DNA from: Hirundichthys speculiger | Lineage: Eukaryota > Chordata > Actinopteri > Beloniformes > Exocoetidae | Assembly (NCBI GenBank): GCA_018398805.1 | Contig: JAGFBZ010001232.1 | Location: 1-64,000 of the forward strand | Length of the DNA: 64,000 nt | Direction: 5' to 3' | Shown: positions 20,541 to 33,198 of the stretch, one piece after another | Layout: each line of letters begins with the position of its first letter | Numbering within the stretch: the first letter of the stretch is position 1 | Position numbers and translations under genes: made by a program | Notes under the pieces: generated by a model | Seen by the model: the letters and a program-made list of their open reading frames with translations, nothing else | What the model was told of the DNA's origin: nothing | The model's database searches: none

Positions 20541-21107
20541 CCCTTTAGGCGCCGGAGTTTTTCCAAGAAAATATACGATTTTGATATCAAGATTTCAAAA
20601 GGCGCTAACTTGAAAGCAGTTTTAGATAAAGGTATACTGTCAATGAGAAAATTGTTCAGTATGACTCAAAGTCTGTGATGGGAGTGAAATTATTCATATA
20701 ATTTGCATATTATGACGTCACAAGGTGGCGGCCATATTGGAAAATGTTCAATTTTGATATCAAGGTTTCAAAAGGCAATGACTTCAAAGACATACTGTAA
20801 ATGAGAAATATCTTCAGTATGAACCAAACTTTGGAATGGAAGTAGATTTGTCATCTAATTTGATTATTGTGACATCACCTGCCCAAACCTGCCCAGTAGT
20901 CCTCATTTTCAGATTTTTCCTCAAACCCCATGAACAATGAAAGCTTTCATTTCAGGAACAATCATATCATAAAATCATGAAATCTGGAGTTTTGGTTCAA
21001 TATTTCCTTTTCAAAGAACTGGTGATTCGGCTTCACATTTATAGATACAGCCTGTTATAGTCAGCAATGTTGCTTGTCACAATATTGTGACTTCAGCGCT
21101 TAAAGGG
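20541..21107. mobile_element. piggyBac-type MITE
   Basis: A 567-bp element flanked exactly by TTAA (20537-20540, 21108-21111), the piggyBac target. Its ends are CCCTTTAGGCGCCGGAG on the left and, inverted on the right, CCCTTTAAGCGCTGAAG (14 of 17 match). There is no transposase frame. An internal motif (ttttgatatcaag.tttcaaaaggc) is repeated near 20580 and 20755. Confidence 0.82.
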
Positions 21108-21111
21108 TTAA

Positions 21112-21894
21112 CAACAGGTGGCGTCAACCTGCACCTGTTACTGTGCACCCCAGACGGCAGACGGTCAGGTCTGAGGAGCTGCTCATGTTGTCTTCAGGGA
21201 GAGTCTGCTTGTGTTACCTGCTGATGCTGCGTGTGATGTCATCATCCCAGCGGTCGCCTGGCTACAAACACAACCTGCCCTCTCTCTCACGGAGGCCCGC
21301 CCCTCATCTCTGTAACAGTTTCAAAGTCATTTTTCATGTTTCAGTGGTGGGAAAATACAAAAGCAGCCCCAAAACTGGGCGAGAATCCTGGGAACATTTC
21401 AATTCTGAGGATTTTAGAGAGGTGCTGACCAGCAGACTAGTCCAGCGCCAAAACCAGACTCATGTCGGTTGCTGAGCAGAGCGGTGGATTCTGGGACGCT
21501 TCTTAACCGCCGCAGGGCCGTTCTGCACACGGCGAAACCCAACAGTTCCTTTCATTTCTCACATTTAGGCCGTAATCTCACGTGTGCTGCCTTTGTTTTG
21601 CTGCGTCATGTATGCGAGTGAACGTCGCAGTTGCTCACGAATGCTCATTTTAAATGAGGCGCGTCATTTCCGAGCAGGAATCTCAACAACGGGCCAAGTT
21701 GAGATGAGGATTGAGGAGTTTGAGCTGCCTCATCGCAATGGGATTTAAAAAACAAGGGTCCCCAAACAGAAAAAAAAACTACCCTGGAGAAGTTTTTCTT
21801 CTTTCTCTTTCTTGTCTTTTGTTTTTTTTTAAGTAGTTTCTCTGCTGGCAACCCAACTCCTGTGCGGACCCAGTCAGCAGGCCTGGGTGGGCCC
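21112..21894. other. Unassigned sequence
   Basis: No gene recognised. From about 21880 it passes into a tgggccc-rich repeat that continues after the hAT insertion at 25792. Confidence 0.4.
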
Positions 21895-21986
21895 ATCTGG
21901 GCTCAAAAGTGGGCCACCTGGGTACAGATTGGCCCTGAACCCTTCGTGGATTCACTATTACGGGCCCAAAGCGGGAAGCCGCTTTA
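21895..21986 (+). repeat. GGGCCC-rich repeat, left part (right part 25800-25885)
   Basis: Repeated tgggccca/tgggccac motifs. The same composition resumes at 25800, where ggccccact occurs three times in tandem. The hAT element split this repeat. Confidence 0.6.
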
Positions 21987-23239
21987 GGCCACATTAGGAA
22001 TGGAACGGTTAGCGGTATTACGGTAAAGCGCGGTAAAATTTTTACGCGATAACGATTACCGTTTATGTTTGACTTCATCTCATTATCGCGGTCGATTACC
22101 AGGATGTGTAACATCAGCCTCATTCAAGTCTGCGAGCGACTCGCGACTCTGTCTTGCGTGAATATGTAGCTCGTAACATCGACATCGTAACGTTAGAATG
22201 GCGGAAAGTGGTGATAGCACACAGGACATTTACCAACCCACTAAAAGGACGAAATCCGAGGTCGGAGCATATTTTTTATAATTTTTTTAAAATAATTGCA
22301 GATGGACAACTGGTGGAGGACAGTTATCTGTCTGCAGAGCACTTGTTTACATTTTATTGTAATTTGTAGAAGCAACTTGAAGGAGCTAAGGCTAATGCTT
22401 CAAGCTACTGAGATGTTTGACCAATAGTAACCTGGTCAATGCGCTTCGCTAACTCGCATTTCGTAAATGTTACCGTTGCGTGTTGATCGAAAAATGACCG
22501 GAACGATGTTCTTCTGATGCAGTTAAAATATTAATTTATTCCATTAACTGATCCGACAACCATAACGCCGGCAGTTAGCGCCACAGCGCTAACAGCTAAC
22601 CAATAACAGGCAGCTACCTTTATACCTGACCCGCAGGTAACAACACAGCGACACCCACAGACACACAGAGTGAACTACAATTCAGAACAACATATTTGGC
22701 TCCTTTACAACAGTTTCTTTATTTGCACATTTATACTTATTTAAGGTTCAGCTTAAAGTCCAAAGTTTATTTCATTTGAACTTGCACTATAATTTTTGTT
22801 CCTGATTACTATTTGCATATTTTGACCTACTATGGTTGTTAAAGTGTTTATTTAAATTTGCATCAGACACATAAGCTTTGTTCCTGTTATTTATTTTGTT
22901 CATTTCAAATAAAACCTCTTTCTGTGCCAGTTGTTTGCCTTTTTAATGTGAAAGTTTCATTTTGATAAAAAATGTTGGCTTCTGATGTTTTAGTCTGACA
23001 AGAAAATCAAGATATGTTTTATGATATATATATGATATATTTAAGATATATTTAGATATTTTTACGAATATTTATGTGGTATATATTGTATGTTGGGATG
23101 GATAGTTGTAGTTATGTAATATATGTTGTATATTTTTATGTATGTAGCATATATATATATTTATAGGGATATTTATGTAGTTTATATAGTGTATATTTAT
23201 ATAGATTTATATAATATATTGTATTTTCTATATATCTAT

Positions 23240-24452
23240 ATGGCTAAACTTAACATTGAGTCGGTGTGTAATGTTGCAAAGAGCATGTCGGACTCCGTAG
23301 TTTTCTCTGGCCCCCTTCCTAATTTGACCAGTGATGATATGTTTAGCCGCATGTCATCGCTCCGTCACTGGTTGTCGTGGTGGTGTCCAGAAAACAACGT
23401 GGCCTTTATTGACAACTGGCCGGATTTTTGGGGAAAGCCTGGTCTGATTAGAAGAGACGGCATTCATCCCACCAGGATGGTGCAGCTCTTATTTCTAGTA
23501 ATCTGGCCGATTTTCTTAGACGCTCCCCCTGACAATCCAGGGTGGAGGCCAGGATGCAGAGCTGCAGTCTTACACGCTTCTCTGCTGCTTCTCGAGGACC
23601 GTCCCCATCCACTAAAGAGAGAGAAATCAACTGTATAGCTGCTAGTGCTAACATGGTACCAAACAAAAACAAAAATAAAAACAAAAACATAGAATTGGTG
23701 TCAATTCCCCGTCCTCCAAAAGTCTGCTTAGCGCTGTGATAGAGGCGTTAACCAAAATAATTTGATAAAAATAAAAACTGTCAGACACGTGGAGCCAAGA
23801 GAACTTGTAATTAGATGTGGACTACTGAATGTGAGATCTCTTGGCTCTAAGTCTCTGTTAATCAATGATCTTATTACTGAGACTCGTTGCGATGTCTTCT
23901 GCTTATCAGAAACATGGCTACAAGAGGGAGAGTATGTGAGCTTAAATGAGGCTACGCCACCAGGTTATAATTATCATATTCCCCGGAGTACGGGTCGCGG
24001 TGGAGGAGTAGCAGCTGTCTACAACTCCAGCCTGCAAGTAAAAACAAAACCAAATGTAATTATAATACATTCGAAAGCCTCACGCATAGTCTAACTTTTC
24101 CCAAATTGGAGGTCAGAAAAGCCAGTCTTGTTGGTAGTGGTGTACCGGCCACCTGCTGGTGCTTATCTGGAGTTTTTTGTCTGAGTTCTCTGATTTTTTA
24201 GCTGGTTTAGTGCTCAGCTCAGACAAAGTCATCATAGTGGGTGACTTTAACATCCACATGGATGTTGACAGTGACAGCTTTAAATTAGCCTTTACATCTC
24301 TTTTAGAGTCATTTGGCGTCTCACAAAAAGTGAAAGAACCGACTCACTGCTTTAATCATATCCTGGATCTGGTTCTCACCTATGGTCTAGATGCTCATCA
24401 CTTGTTAGTGTCGCCGCTGAATTCTCTTCTCTCTCTCTTCTCTAATCTATAG
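23240..24452 (+). pseudogene. LINE endonuclease pseudogene (APE-type)
   Basis: Broken frames of a non-LTR retrotransposon. Frame 23123-23638 has IDNWPDFWGKPGLIRRDGIHPT, the tail of an ORF1/linker esterase-like segment common in fish LINEs. Frames 23762-24094 and 24159-24452 carry APE motifs: LLNVRSLGSKS, CLSETWL, GRGGGVA, VVYRPP and IIVGDFNIHMD. The endonuclease nicks the target for target-primed reverse transcription. The RT domain is missing: after HCFNHILDLVLTYG... the sequence jumps to the 3' UTR, so this is an internally deleted copy. Confidence 0.75.
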
Positions 24453-25315
24453 TGTGTAGGGGCTAATAGTTATAACTATAGTTGTAGTAGCTAAGACTAG
24501 AGTAAACTCGTCTTAATCACAGCTTCGTCATAGTTATGCTGCTATAGGCCTACGCTACAGGGGGACACCAACATGATCTGCTGAGTGGTGTCTCCACTGC
24601 TCTTCTCCTTTTCTTCCCTTTCTTCTTTCTTCCTCCCTTCCTCCTCCTCCTCCAGCTCATTTATAATTATTTGGGAGCACCTGTACTGTTACTGAACTGT
24701 GCTCATATTCTTTACTTTCCTGTGTTTGTTGTGCTGTTTCTGCCCCCTTTCTTCTGTGTATTTGCAGGCCAGAGTGTCCTGGGTTTCATGCTGACTTGCA
24801 GTTCCATCCTCTGTCCATCCCGGGTTCTCCTCCACTTGTGTTTGGGTACCGACTGGCGTGGTGATCGGCGACCTGGTCCTCTGGCCATCTCATCCCAGTG
24901 CTGCTGCCTCCATCTGTTTATGTTTTATGGTCATTGTATTTAGTCATTTGTGTCTCTCCTCTCTCTGTCCTACATCCTCTCTGTCCTGTCTCCCCTCTTT
25001 TCTTTCTTTTCTTTTCTTTCTCTACCCGGCTGGCCTTCGGCAGGAAGGTCCCCCCATATGAGCCAGGTCCTGCTCAAGGTTTCTTCCTCTTAAAGTGGAG
25101 TTTTTTCTTGCCACTGTTTGGTATAAAGGTTTTTTTTCTCCCTACGTGGGAGTTTTTTTACCTGCCATTATCATTGATTGGATTTAATTATATAATCTTA
25201 GTTGATGATATTTGCTCTCGGGTCATGCTCTGGGTCTCTGTAAAGCGCCTAGAGACAATTGTCATTGTAACAGACGCTATATAAATAAAATTGAATTGAA
25301 TTGAATTGAATATTT
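24453..25315 (+). mobile_element. LINE 3' UTR and tail
   Basis: A CT-rich stretch, a conserved aggtttcttcctcttaaa block, a ctctgtaaagcgcctagagaca block and an ATTGAATTGAATTGAAT tail (25292-25311). Related copies occur at 46080-47165 and, inverted, at 51808-52210. Confidence 0.75.
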
Positions 25316-26018
25316 GTGTAGTGTTTGTATTTTCTGGATATCGATATGATATTTATGTAGTGTTTGTATTTTTATATACTTGTATGTATAATTGTGTAGT
25401 AATAGGCTGTTTTTAGTGTTAGTAGACTGTATTTATATGGATTTGTGTAGATAGTAATGGCGATGGTGTAAATTCATAGTTATAAAGGGGTAGGAACTAA
25501 GAAAAAGTGTGTACTTCTTCCTACTCCTTTTTCGAGCTTATGTGTTTATGAAGATTTTAATGTTTGTTTTGTTGTTGTTGTTTTTTATTTTTTTTTATGT
25601 ACATGTTTGTTTGAAATAAATTCAAATTCAAATTCAATTCAATTCAATCACAAGATTTTGTGAAATTATTTAAATGTATTTTTTTTTTGGACATTTGTAC
25701 AGCAATGAAGAATACCGCGATAATATCGTAAATCATGATAATTTGGTCACGATAATCGAGATATCAAATTTTCTATATTGTTACATCTCTAGGCCACATA
25801 CATCTCTAGGCCAGTGAGGGATGACATAGGCCCCACTGGGCCCCACTGGGCCCCACTGGGCCCAGCCTAAAATCTGGCCTGGTCCCAGTCAGAGTCCACG
25901 TGGGCAGAACCAGCAGACAAACCTACCTGGGACCCATTATTTAGCTCCTCCCCCTCCACACACACACGCATCTGTAAAATAATATTGTCATAATTAAATA
26001 CCTTCCGGCTTAGTTTTC

Positions 26019-26021
<3 letters not shown>

Positions 26022-26069
<48 letters not shown>
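26022..26069 (+). repeat. Homopolymer (C)48
   Basis: Forty-eight consecutive C. The length is likely unreliable in assembly. Confidence 0.95.
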
Positions 26070-26079
26070 ATACAAAGAC

Positions 26080-26741
26080 AGTCGTGATTGGCTTATTATG
26101 AGCTCAGACAATGAGTCCATTGAGCGTCTCCTCTCCACCCGCAGACCTGGATCCGCTTCACTGCAGAACTGGCTTGTGCTTTATTTTATTTTTAATTTAA
26201 TTTATCTTTTTAAAAAGAAGGAAAAAGAAAAAGTTGTTTTCCCCAGCACCCTCGTGATTTGAGCCACGGGGTTTTCATTGACGTCGCTTTGATCCGCTGC
26301 GCATCCGCTCTTACCTGCGGAGCCGCTTTCGCGCAGTTTCCCCCTTTTTGTTCACCAGCTCACCAGCCGGAACAAAGTCCGACCGGACCAGCACTTTCCA
26401 CGGAAAAGCCCGAACTATTATTTTTTTTATTTTTTTACCCCCCGCGCTTCTTTTCTATAATCTGCATTAGTTTCGTGAAGCCCTCCCTCCTTTTTCCGGG
26501 TTACCGCTCAGATTGCAGCGTCGTCATGTTCTTGGAGACTCAGACGCACGAGGATCACTTGTACTTCTTTCAGAGTTTCTCTTTCCTTTTTTTCTGCCCC
26601 CCCATGTCCGGATAATAATGCGTCGCGTCGCGTTTATGTCCATAAATAATTGCGCTTCAGGTTCGTTTTGACAGCATCCGCGCGTTAAGACGCTGCGCCC
26701 GCGGACGTAGATGTCCACGCTCCGTCTGTCCTCTGACATCG
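26080..26741 (+). promoter_or_regulatory. gcnt4: Probable GC-rich promoter and first untranslated exon of gcnt4
   Basis: A CpG-richer block that stands out from its AT-rich surroundings. There is an inverted CCAAT box (attgg, about 26087) and no TATA box in a plausible position. It ends at a good splice donor, atcg|gtgaga (26741/26742). Its distance of about 8 kb upstream of the single coding exon, with nothing else in between, makes it the best candidate for the gcnt4 5' end. No transcript evidence is available. Confidence 0.45.
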
Positions 26742-26820
26742 GTGAGAGACCTTTGATCAGCTCTGCAGCTTCACGGTGTGCTTCAAATGTTCATTTAACT
26801 GAAGCTTTTCAAACTTCCAG

Positions 26821-26883
26821 GATGACTGATGAGGCGCGGAGCGGAGCGACCGGACAAACGGCACCGGCACCGAATGGAGCAAG
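26821..26883 (+). other. gcnt4: Candidate second 5' UTR exon of gcnt4
   Basis: Bounded by a pyrimidine-containing acceptor, aaacttccag (ending 26820), and a consensus donor, aag|gtgagt (26883/26884). The intron before it would be only 79 bp. It contains an ATG at 26822 which, if spliced to 34949, opens a long frame out of phase with the GCNT4 start. Confidence 0.4.
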
Positions 26884-27469
26884 GTGAGTCGGTGAGTCGG
26901 TTCCCACCAAACCGTTTGTTTGTTTTCAACACCTTGGAGGATTTTAAAGTCACCAGTGACTCGCAAAGTGACCCAAACTCTGTGTGCAGTTAAAAAAAGA
27001 GTTAAAAAAAAAGTTTAAAAAAGAGGTAAAGAAAACACCAGACAAACGCTGAAACTGGGAAAAGTCTTTGTTTCACGTGCAAACGTTAGTTCATGAACTT
27101 GAGAAAAGACGAAGTCATGTCACCTCAGACAAACAACATATCCAGTTTTCCACCGTGTCACGGTTTATTTAACAAAAACAAACCAAAAAGAGAAAAAAAA
27201 AATCAAATGGGCAACACTAAGTACCCCCTTCACTGCTGACTTTAGGTTTACTGGAGTAAATCATCAACCTCTGATGAGCTGATCATCTGCAAGAGTGCAG
27301 ACCTCTTTGACAGGAGATGCTCTGATGGTTTTATTGGTCTGGAGTTCAGGTGTGTGCAAACACAACGCCATAAAGGAAGGACATAAGGTCATGGAGGGCA
27401 AAGCACTAAAACATTAGAGGCGATGGCGGAATATCGATGTGCATCATTTTCTTGTTGCAAGAAGCAAAT

Positions 27470-29165
27470 TTTGCAAAATTGTGACTTTTTCGATATAAAA
27501 CGACGACTTTATGTTGCAAAATTGTGGATTTTGTATAAATGCAATTTTATGTCCTATGATCACAAGATTTTGCTGTAAAAACATGAATTTAAAAAAGAAA
27601 TTTTAAATTAATAGGGCGACTTTTAGCAGGAAACATTGACACAGCATTTGACCTAAAAATGTAACTTTATGTCCTAAAATGACACATTTTTGATGCCTAA
27701 CCACAAATTACACAGCGTCACAACTGTCAGAAAACCTTTCTTGACATCAAATCACTTTTTTGTTGCAAAAATCTTGAAATTTACAAAAATGCCATTTAAA
27801 AAAAAAAAAAAAATTCTCAGGTTTTTGCTGTAAAATTGCACCTTTTGTATAGTGCAAATATAGTAAAATATAGTAATATTATATAGTAAAATTATGTTGT
27901 AAAATCAAAAAATCATGAAATTGCACAAAATTGTGACTTTTTTGATATAAAATTGATGACTTTCTGTTCCAAAATTGTGGATTTAAAATAAATGCAATTT
28001 TATGTCCTATAATCACGAGATGTTGCTGTAAAAACATGAATTTAAAAAAGAAATTTTAAATTAAAAGGGCGACTTTTAGCGGAAACATTGACACAGCATT
28101 TGACCTAAAAATGTAACTTTATGTCCTATAATAACACATTTTTGATGCCTAACCACAAATTACACAGCGTCACAACTGTCAGAAAACCTTTCTTGACATC
28201 AGATCACTTTTTTGTTGCAAAAATCTTGAAATTTACAAAAATGCCATTTAAAAGAAAAAATAATTCTCAGGTTTTTGCTGTAAAATTGCACCTTTTGTAT
28301 AGTGCAAATATAGTAAAATATAGTAAAATAAAATCAAAAAATCATGAAATAACACAAAATTGTGACTTTTTTGATATAAAACGATGACTTTCTGTTGCAA
28401 AATTGTGGATTTCAAATAAATGCAATTTTATGTCCTATAATCATGAGATGTTGCTGTAAAAACATGAATTTAAAAAAGAAATTTTAAATTAAAAGGGTGA
28501 CTTTTAGCGGAAACATTGACACAGCATTTGACCTAAAAATGTAACTTTATGTCCTATAATAACACATTTTTGATGCCTAACCATAAATTACACAGCCTCA
28601 CAACTGTCAGAAAACCTTTCTTGAGATCAAATAATTTTTTTGTTGCAAAAATCCTGAAATTTAGAAAAATGCCAATTTCTTTTTTTTACAAAAATTCTCA
28701 GGTTTTTGCCGTAAAATTGCACCTTTGTATAATAAAATTATGTTGTAAAATCCAAAAATCATAACATTTTACAAAATTGTGACTTTTTTGATATAAAACG
28801 ACGACTTCATGTTGCAAAATTGTGGATTTCATATAAATGCAACTTTATGTCCTATAATCACGAGATTTTGTTGTAAAAAAAATTTATTTTAAAAATCAAA
28901 CTTTAAAGTAATAGGACGGCTTTTAACTGAAACATTGACCAAATATTTTAACATAAAATTATAACTAGTCCTAAAATAACACATTTTTGACGCCTAACCA
29001 CAAATTTCACGGTGTCACAACTGTCAGAAAACCTTTCTTGACATCAAATCACTTTTTTGTTGCAAATTTTTGTTGAAATTTACAAAATTGCCAATTTTTT
29101 AACAAACATTTTCAGTTTTTTGCCGTAAAATTGCACCTTTTGTATAATAAAAAATCCTGTTGTAA
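27470..29165 (+). repeat. Four-copy tandem array, unit about 0.42 kb
   Basis: Units start at about 27480, 27938, 28361 and 28776 with tgtgacttttt.gatataaaa. They share blocks such as tgtcctataatcac, acacagcgtcacaactgtcag and ctcaggtttttgc. Units are AT-rich and diverged by small indels. No coding potential. A loosely similar sequence lies at 60810-61400. Confidence 0.85.
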
Positions 29166-30675
29166 AAATCACAACTTCGTTATCATGAACGAGCTGCTCA
29201 ACGGTCGCTCTTCAAGACTCCCACTTGCGCCTCACTAACTCGATTTACTAATCTGACGCTGATGAAATGATGCCGTCAGGTGATGTTTTGGTTCGGATTC
29301 CAAGGAGCAGGAAGAAAGTTTCAAAGAAAAACGAAGCCAGTAAATAAAATACGGGGAACGGAGTGCAGATACGTAGCGGGTGTTTGGCAGATTCTACTGG
29401 TGCAACAGCGGTCCTGGCGTCCTTTATCCCAGGAGTTTAAGGAAAGCTTGTTTGTGGCAGTTGGAGCCAGTTGAGCCTCTCAGCACGGTTCCCTGAACCC
29501 CCGCCCCACCTCCGTCCACACATGAGTCAACAGATAAAAGAAAAAAAAAGAGAAGAGAAAACCACACCCTCCTCGGTTTCCTCTAGAACATCCTGATAAG
29601 CGGTAGAATTCGTCTTTGGGCTTTGAGACTGCAAGGTGTTCATGCTCTGGAGTTGCAAAATGATCCCGCATCATCATCTCTCCACCACCGTACCTGAAAG
29701 TGAGTATGTTTGCGTTGTAGTCAGTGACAGCTGCCGGAGTCTTGTGCTTTGTTCAGGTGCTGTTGTGCGAATCTTAGTTGTGCTTCAATGTGTGTGTGCT
29801 GTTTTTTTTTTTTTTTTATGGTCATAAGAGACTTTGTCCTGGCAACCCTTCCAGTTAATCTGCACTTGTCCAGTCTCTGTTTGTGCTGTCATGGTCGTGA
29901 ATATCTAACGTGCTCGGTGAAGCCTGTCTGAAATGTTTTTCGTACGTCTCTGAGGATCGCTCGGGTCCGACCTTGGGACCAATCTACTGGAAAGATTAGG
30001 GACGCCGCCTCGAATGCTCTGCCCTCTTGAGTAATTGTTATCACTGAGGGAGGTTGAACTCCAGATTGTTGGTTTCATAACTCTCCCCAGACCGATGCGT
30101 CGCAGCAGTTGATTCTCTGCAACCACTGCTGATGTCGTTCCCACTTGGCGCACACCTTTCATAGAGGTCTGCTGGTCATTTATCTTTATAGAGGGGCCAT
30201 AAACCTCTGCACATGACTCGAACGTGTAGACACGTGTAATGAGTAAAGCATAAACATCTGTTACACGCCAACGTGAACATGCAAGTATGAACTGTCACGC
30301 TGACACGCCGTAATTTAAACAGAAGACTTCAAATCTGTAAAGATACAGCGTTATACTCCACTTTAGACAACGTCTGCAGAGAACTGATTCATACCTGCTT
30401 AGATTTCACAGATATGCAAAGCTGTTCTCGCCACACATTTCATGCACGTAAAAAAAAAGAGTTTTGACTGCGACGCTGAACCGCCTGAGGTCAGTTGAGG
30501 TCAATGACATGAAGGTCATTTGCGGAAAGTGATTTGATGCCACCGACGGGCTTCACCAAACTGCTGAGACGCCGCAGTTCCTCAAATGACCTCCAGGGGC
30601 TGGCTCTGAAAGCGGATCAATCCCCCAACTTGTTTACGGCTTGGTAGCTGATCTCCAGAGCAATGTATCACAGTA
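29166..30675. other. gcnt4 intron sequence, unassigned
   Basis: No TE terminus or coding domain recognised. A possible donor (gaaa|gtgagt, 29698) could mark an alternative 5' exon, but no matching acceptor or conserved peptide supports it. Confidence 0.35.
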
Positions 30676-30705
30676 ATGACAACTAGGGATTCACAATGAC
30701 TGTTG

Positions 30706-31800
30706 TTTAAAATTGATACCGCTAACCGATAACTTACAGCTCCTAAAGGCCGATACCGATACCGATAACCGATAACTTTCAGCTCCTAAAGGCCGATACC
30801 GATACCGATAACCGATAACTTACAGCTCCTAAAGGCCGATACCGATACCGATTACCAATAACCGATAACTTACAGCTCCTAAAGGCCAATACTGATAACC
30901 GATAACCGATAACTTTCAGCTCCTAAAGGCAGATACCGATAACTTACAGCTCCTAAAGGCCGATACCGATAACCGATAACTTTCAGCTCCTAAAGGCTGA
31001 TACTGATACTGATACTGATAACCGATAACGATAACCAATAACTTACAGCTCCTAAAGGCCGATACCGATAACCGATAACCGATAACTTTCAGCTCCTAAA
31101 GGCTGATACTGATAACCGATAACGATAACCAATAACTTACAGCTCCTAAAGGCTGATACTGATAACCCATACCGATAACTGATAACTTACAGCTCCTAAA
31201 GGCCGATACTGCTAACCGATAACTTTCAGCTCCTAAAGGCCGATACCGATAACCGATACCGATAACCTATAACTTTCAGCTCCTAAAGGCTGATACTGAT
31301 ACTGATAACCGATAACGATAACCAATAACTTACAGCTCCTAAAGGCCGATACCGATAACCCATACCGATAACTGATAACTTACAGCTCCTAAAGGCAGAT
31401 ACTGCTAACCGATAACTTACAGCTCCTAAAGGCCGATACCGATAACCAATACCGATAACAGATAGCTTACAGCTCCTAAAGGCTGATACTGATAACCGAT
31501 AACGATAACCAATAACTTACAGCTCCTAAAGGCCGATACCGATAACCAATACCGATAACAGATAACTTACAGCTCCTAAAGGCCGATACCGATAACTTCC
31601 AGCTCCTAAAGGCCGATATCGATAACCAATACCGATAACCGATAACTTACAGCTCCTAAAGGCCGATACTGATAACTATTAGCTCCTAAAGGCCGATACC
31701 GATAACCGATAACTTACAGCTCCTAAAGGCCGATACCGATAACCGATACCGATAACCGATAACTTACAGCTCCTAAAGGCCGATATCGATAACGGATAAC
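30706..31800 (+). repeat. 24-unit CAGCTCCTAAAGG / CCGATAACC minisatellite
   Basis: I count 24 copies of agctcctaaagg spaced by about 29-62 bases of variable (ccgata)(acc) repeats. Spacer length varies by whole gata-type steps. Confidence 0.93.
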
Positions 31801-32075
31801 ACACAGCTATACCTAAGATAATTACATCAATACTATGAACAAAATCAAAAATAGTTTTGACTTTTTAAATGAGCAGATTTTTTTTTTTCAATGAAAAAAT
31901 ATTGACAAGCCTCTCAAACTTTTTCGTAAAGCTATCAAACAAACCTATTTGATATCTTACATCAATGTAAATAAGGTGCATTACTGACTGAAAAAGTGCA
32001 TTCCAGAAGTTTACAAAAAGTAAATATACATAGAAAATTAATGCACTGACACAAGTTAGATTCAAACGTTTCTAC

Positions 32076-33198
32076 TAGGGCTGGGCAACGATTAAAATTT
32101 TTAATTGCGATTAATCGCATTATTTCCCTGATTAATCACGATTAATCGCATAGTATACGCAAAATCAAATAATGAATTCAAAAGTAGTGTAAAATGCACT
32201 TTTATTTAAATGTTCCACTGCCATATGAACTAAAGTGTCATAACATTTGTTGTTCAAACACTTTTAACATCAGCACTTGTCAGTAACACATATTTAGTGT
32301 AAATCTCATCTTAAAAAAATGTCAAATAAAATAAAGCTTATTTCCACTGCCAGGGCATTAATGTCATTCTGTTTTTATTGAAAAGAAACAAAAAAAAGTC
32401 TACAAACAAAATCCAACAAAATGATTGTGTCTCAGCACAATCAGAACATTAAAACATTAATTTCTGAGGTAACAGCAGAAACTTTTAACGGGGAGTTCAA
32501 CTTGTCAGTTGTTACAAATAACCTTGTTTCTGTTGAATCCTCCGTCTGGGAGAACTTTAAAATGAAAATGTCCATGTTAAAGTTCAGTAACTTTACCAAT
32601 CTGTGTATCAATCAAAAAAAAAAAAAAGACATTTTATTACGTTTTTTGGTTTTTTAATCTAAGACAAAAAAAAATGAAAAAAAAAGCCTGTTTTTTTAAT
32701 ATTTCAATTTTAGACTTGGATCAAAAATACGATATGAGAAAAACGGGCCACAGAACTGAATTAGTTTTATAATGGAGGACTGGACTTTCTGTTGTCATTA
32801 CACATCTGAGCCACTAGATGGAGCCGCACTGCAGTAACCAGCTAGAGAACAGCAGGACAGTGAACACATGGAGCAGATCTGATGGAACATGGACGAATGA
32901 CGCAAACGTTTGGTTGCAGTCGAGATTTTTTTTTTTTTCCAAGCAGAATTGTTAATATTGCTACCTGAGTTGCTTTTCAAACTGTGAAGTATACGGATTT
33001 TTTACCGTTCTTCCATGTCTGTTTTAGCTTTTTCGCATGTTTACCTGCCAATTGTTTTCCGGTTCCACAGCAGCCGGAAACAGACTTTTCAAAATAAAAG
33101 CATGTGAGCAACATGCGTTAATGCGCGATAAAATACATGTCGCCGTTAATAAATTAATGCGTTAACGTGATAATAACGCGTTAACTTGCCCAGCCCTA
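32076..33198 (+). mobile_element. hAT MITE, family A, copy 1
   Basis: 1,123 bp, with perfect inverted ends TAGGGCTGGGCAA and a perfect 8-bp target duplication gtttctac (32068-32075, 33199-33206). Subterminal gattaatcgc and gttaacgc motifs are present. It contains a 78-codon frame (32421-32657) that recurs in copy 2. Confidence 0.93.

Larger units (their letters stand above)
23010..25648 (+). mobile_element. Composite LINE insertion inside the hAT element
   Basis: The hAT sequence breaks after gaaaatca (about 23010) and resumes with atcacaagattttg (about 25647), leaving a possible atca duplication. The insert starts with an AT-rich tata-type stretch. A LINE endonuclease fragment and 3' tail (to about 25315) come next. 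A second tail follows, with cttcttcctactcc...gtttgaaataaattcaaattcaa (25490-25648). At least two retroposon units are therefore nested. Confidence 0.7.
21995..25791 (+). mobile_element. hAT element interrupted by LINE insertions
   Basis: Flanked by the 8-bp duplication ggccacat (21987-21994, 25792-25799). Inverted ends are TAGGAATGGAAC and TAGAGATGTAAC. A second, uninterrupted copy lies inverted at 39062-40203, showing that 23010-25648 is foreign here. An ATG at 22198 opens a MAESGD...IYQPTKR-type peptide, then after an A/T-rich gap and a tgcag acceptor a (A)DGQLVEDSY stretch, which resembles the start of a BED zinc finger of a hAT transposase. No catalytic domain remains. Confidence 0.8.

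Noticed and set aside
25840..26070. Sequence gap or vector at the poly-C tract
   Set aside because: Flanks continue as ordinary genomic sequence; only the C-run length is doubtful.
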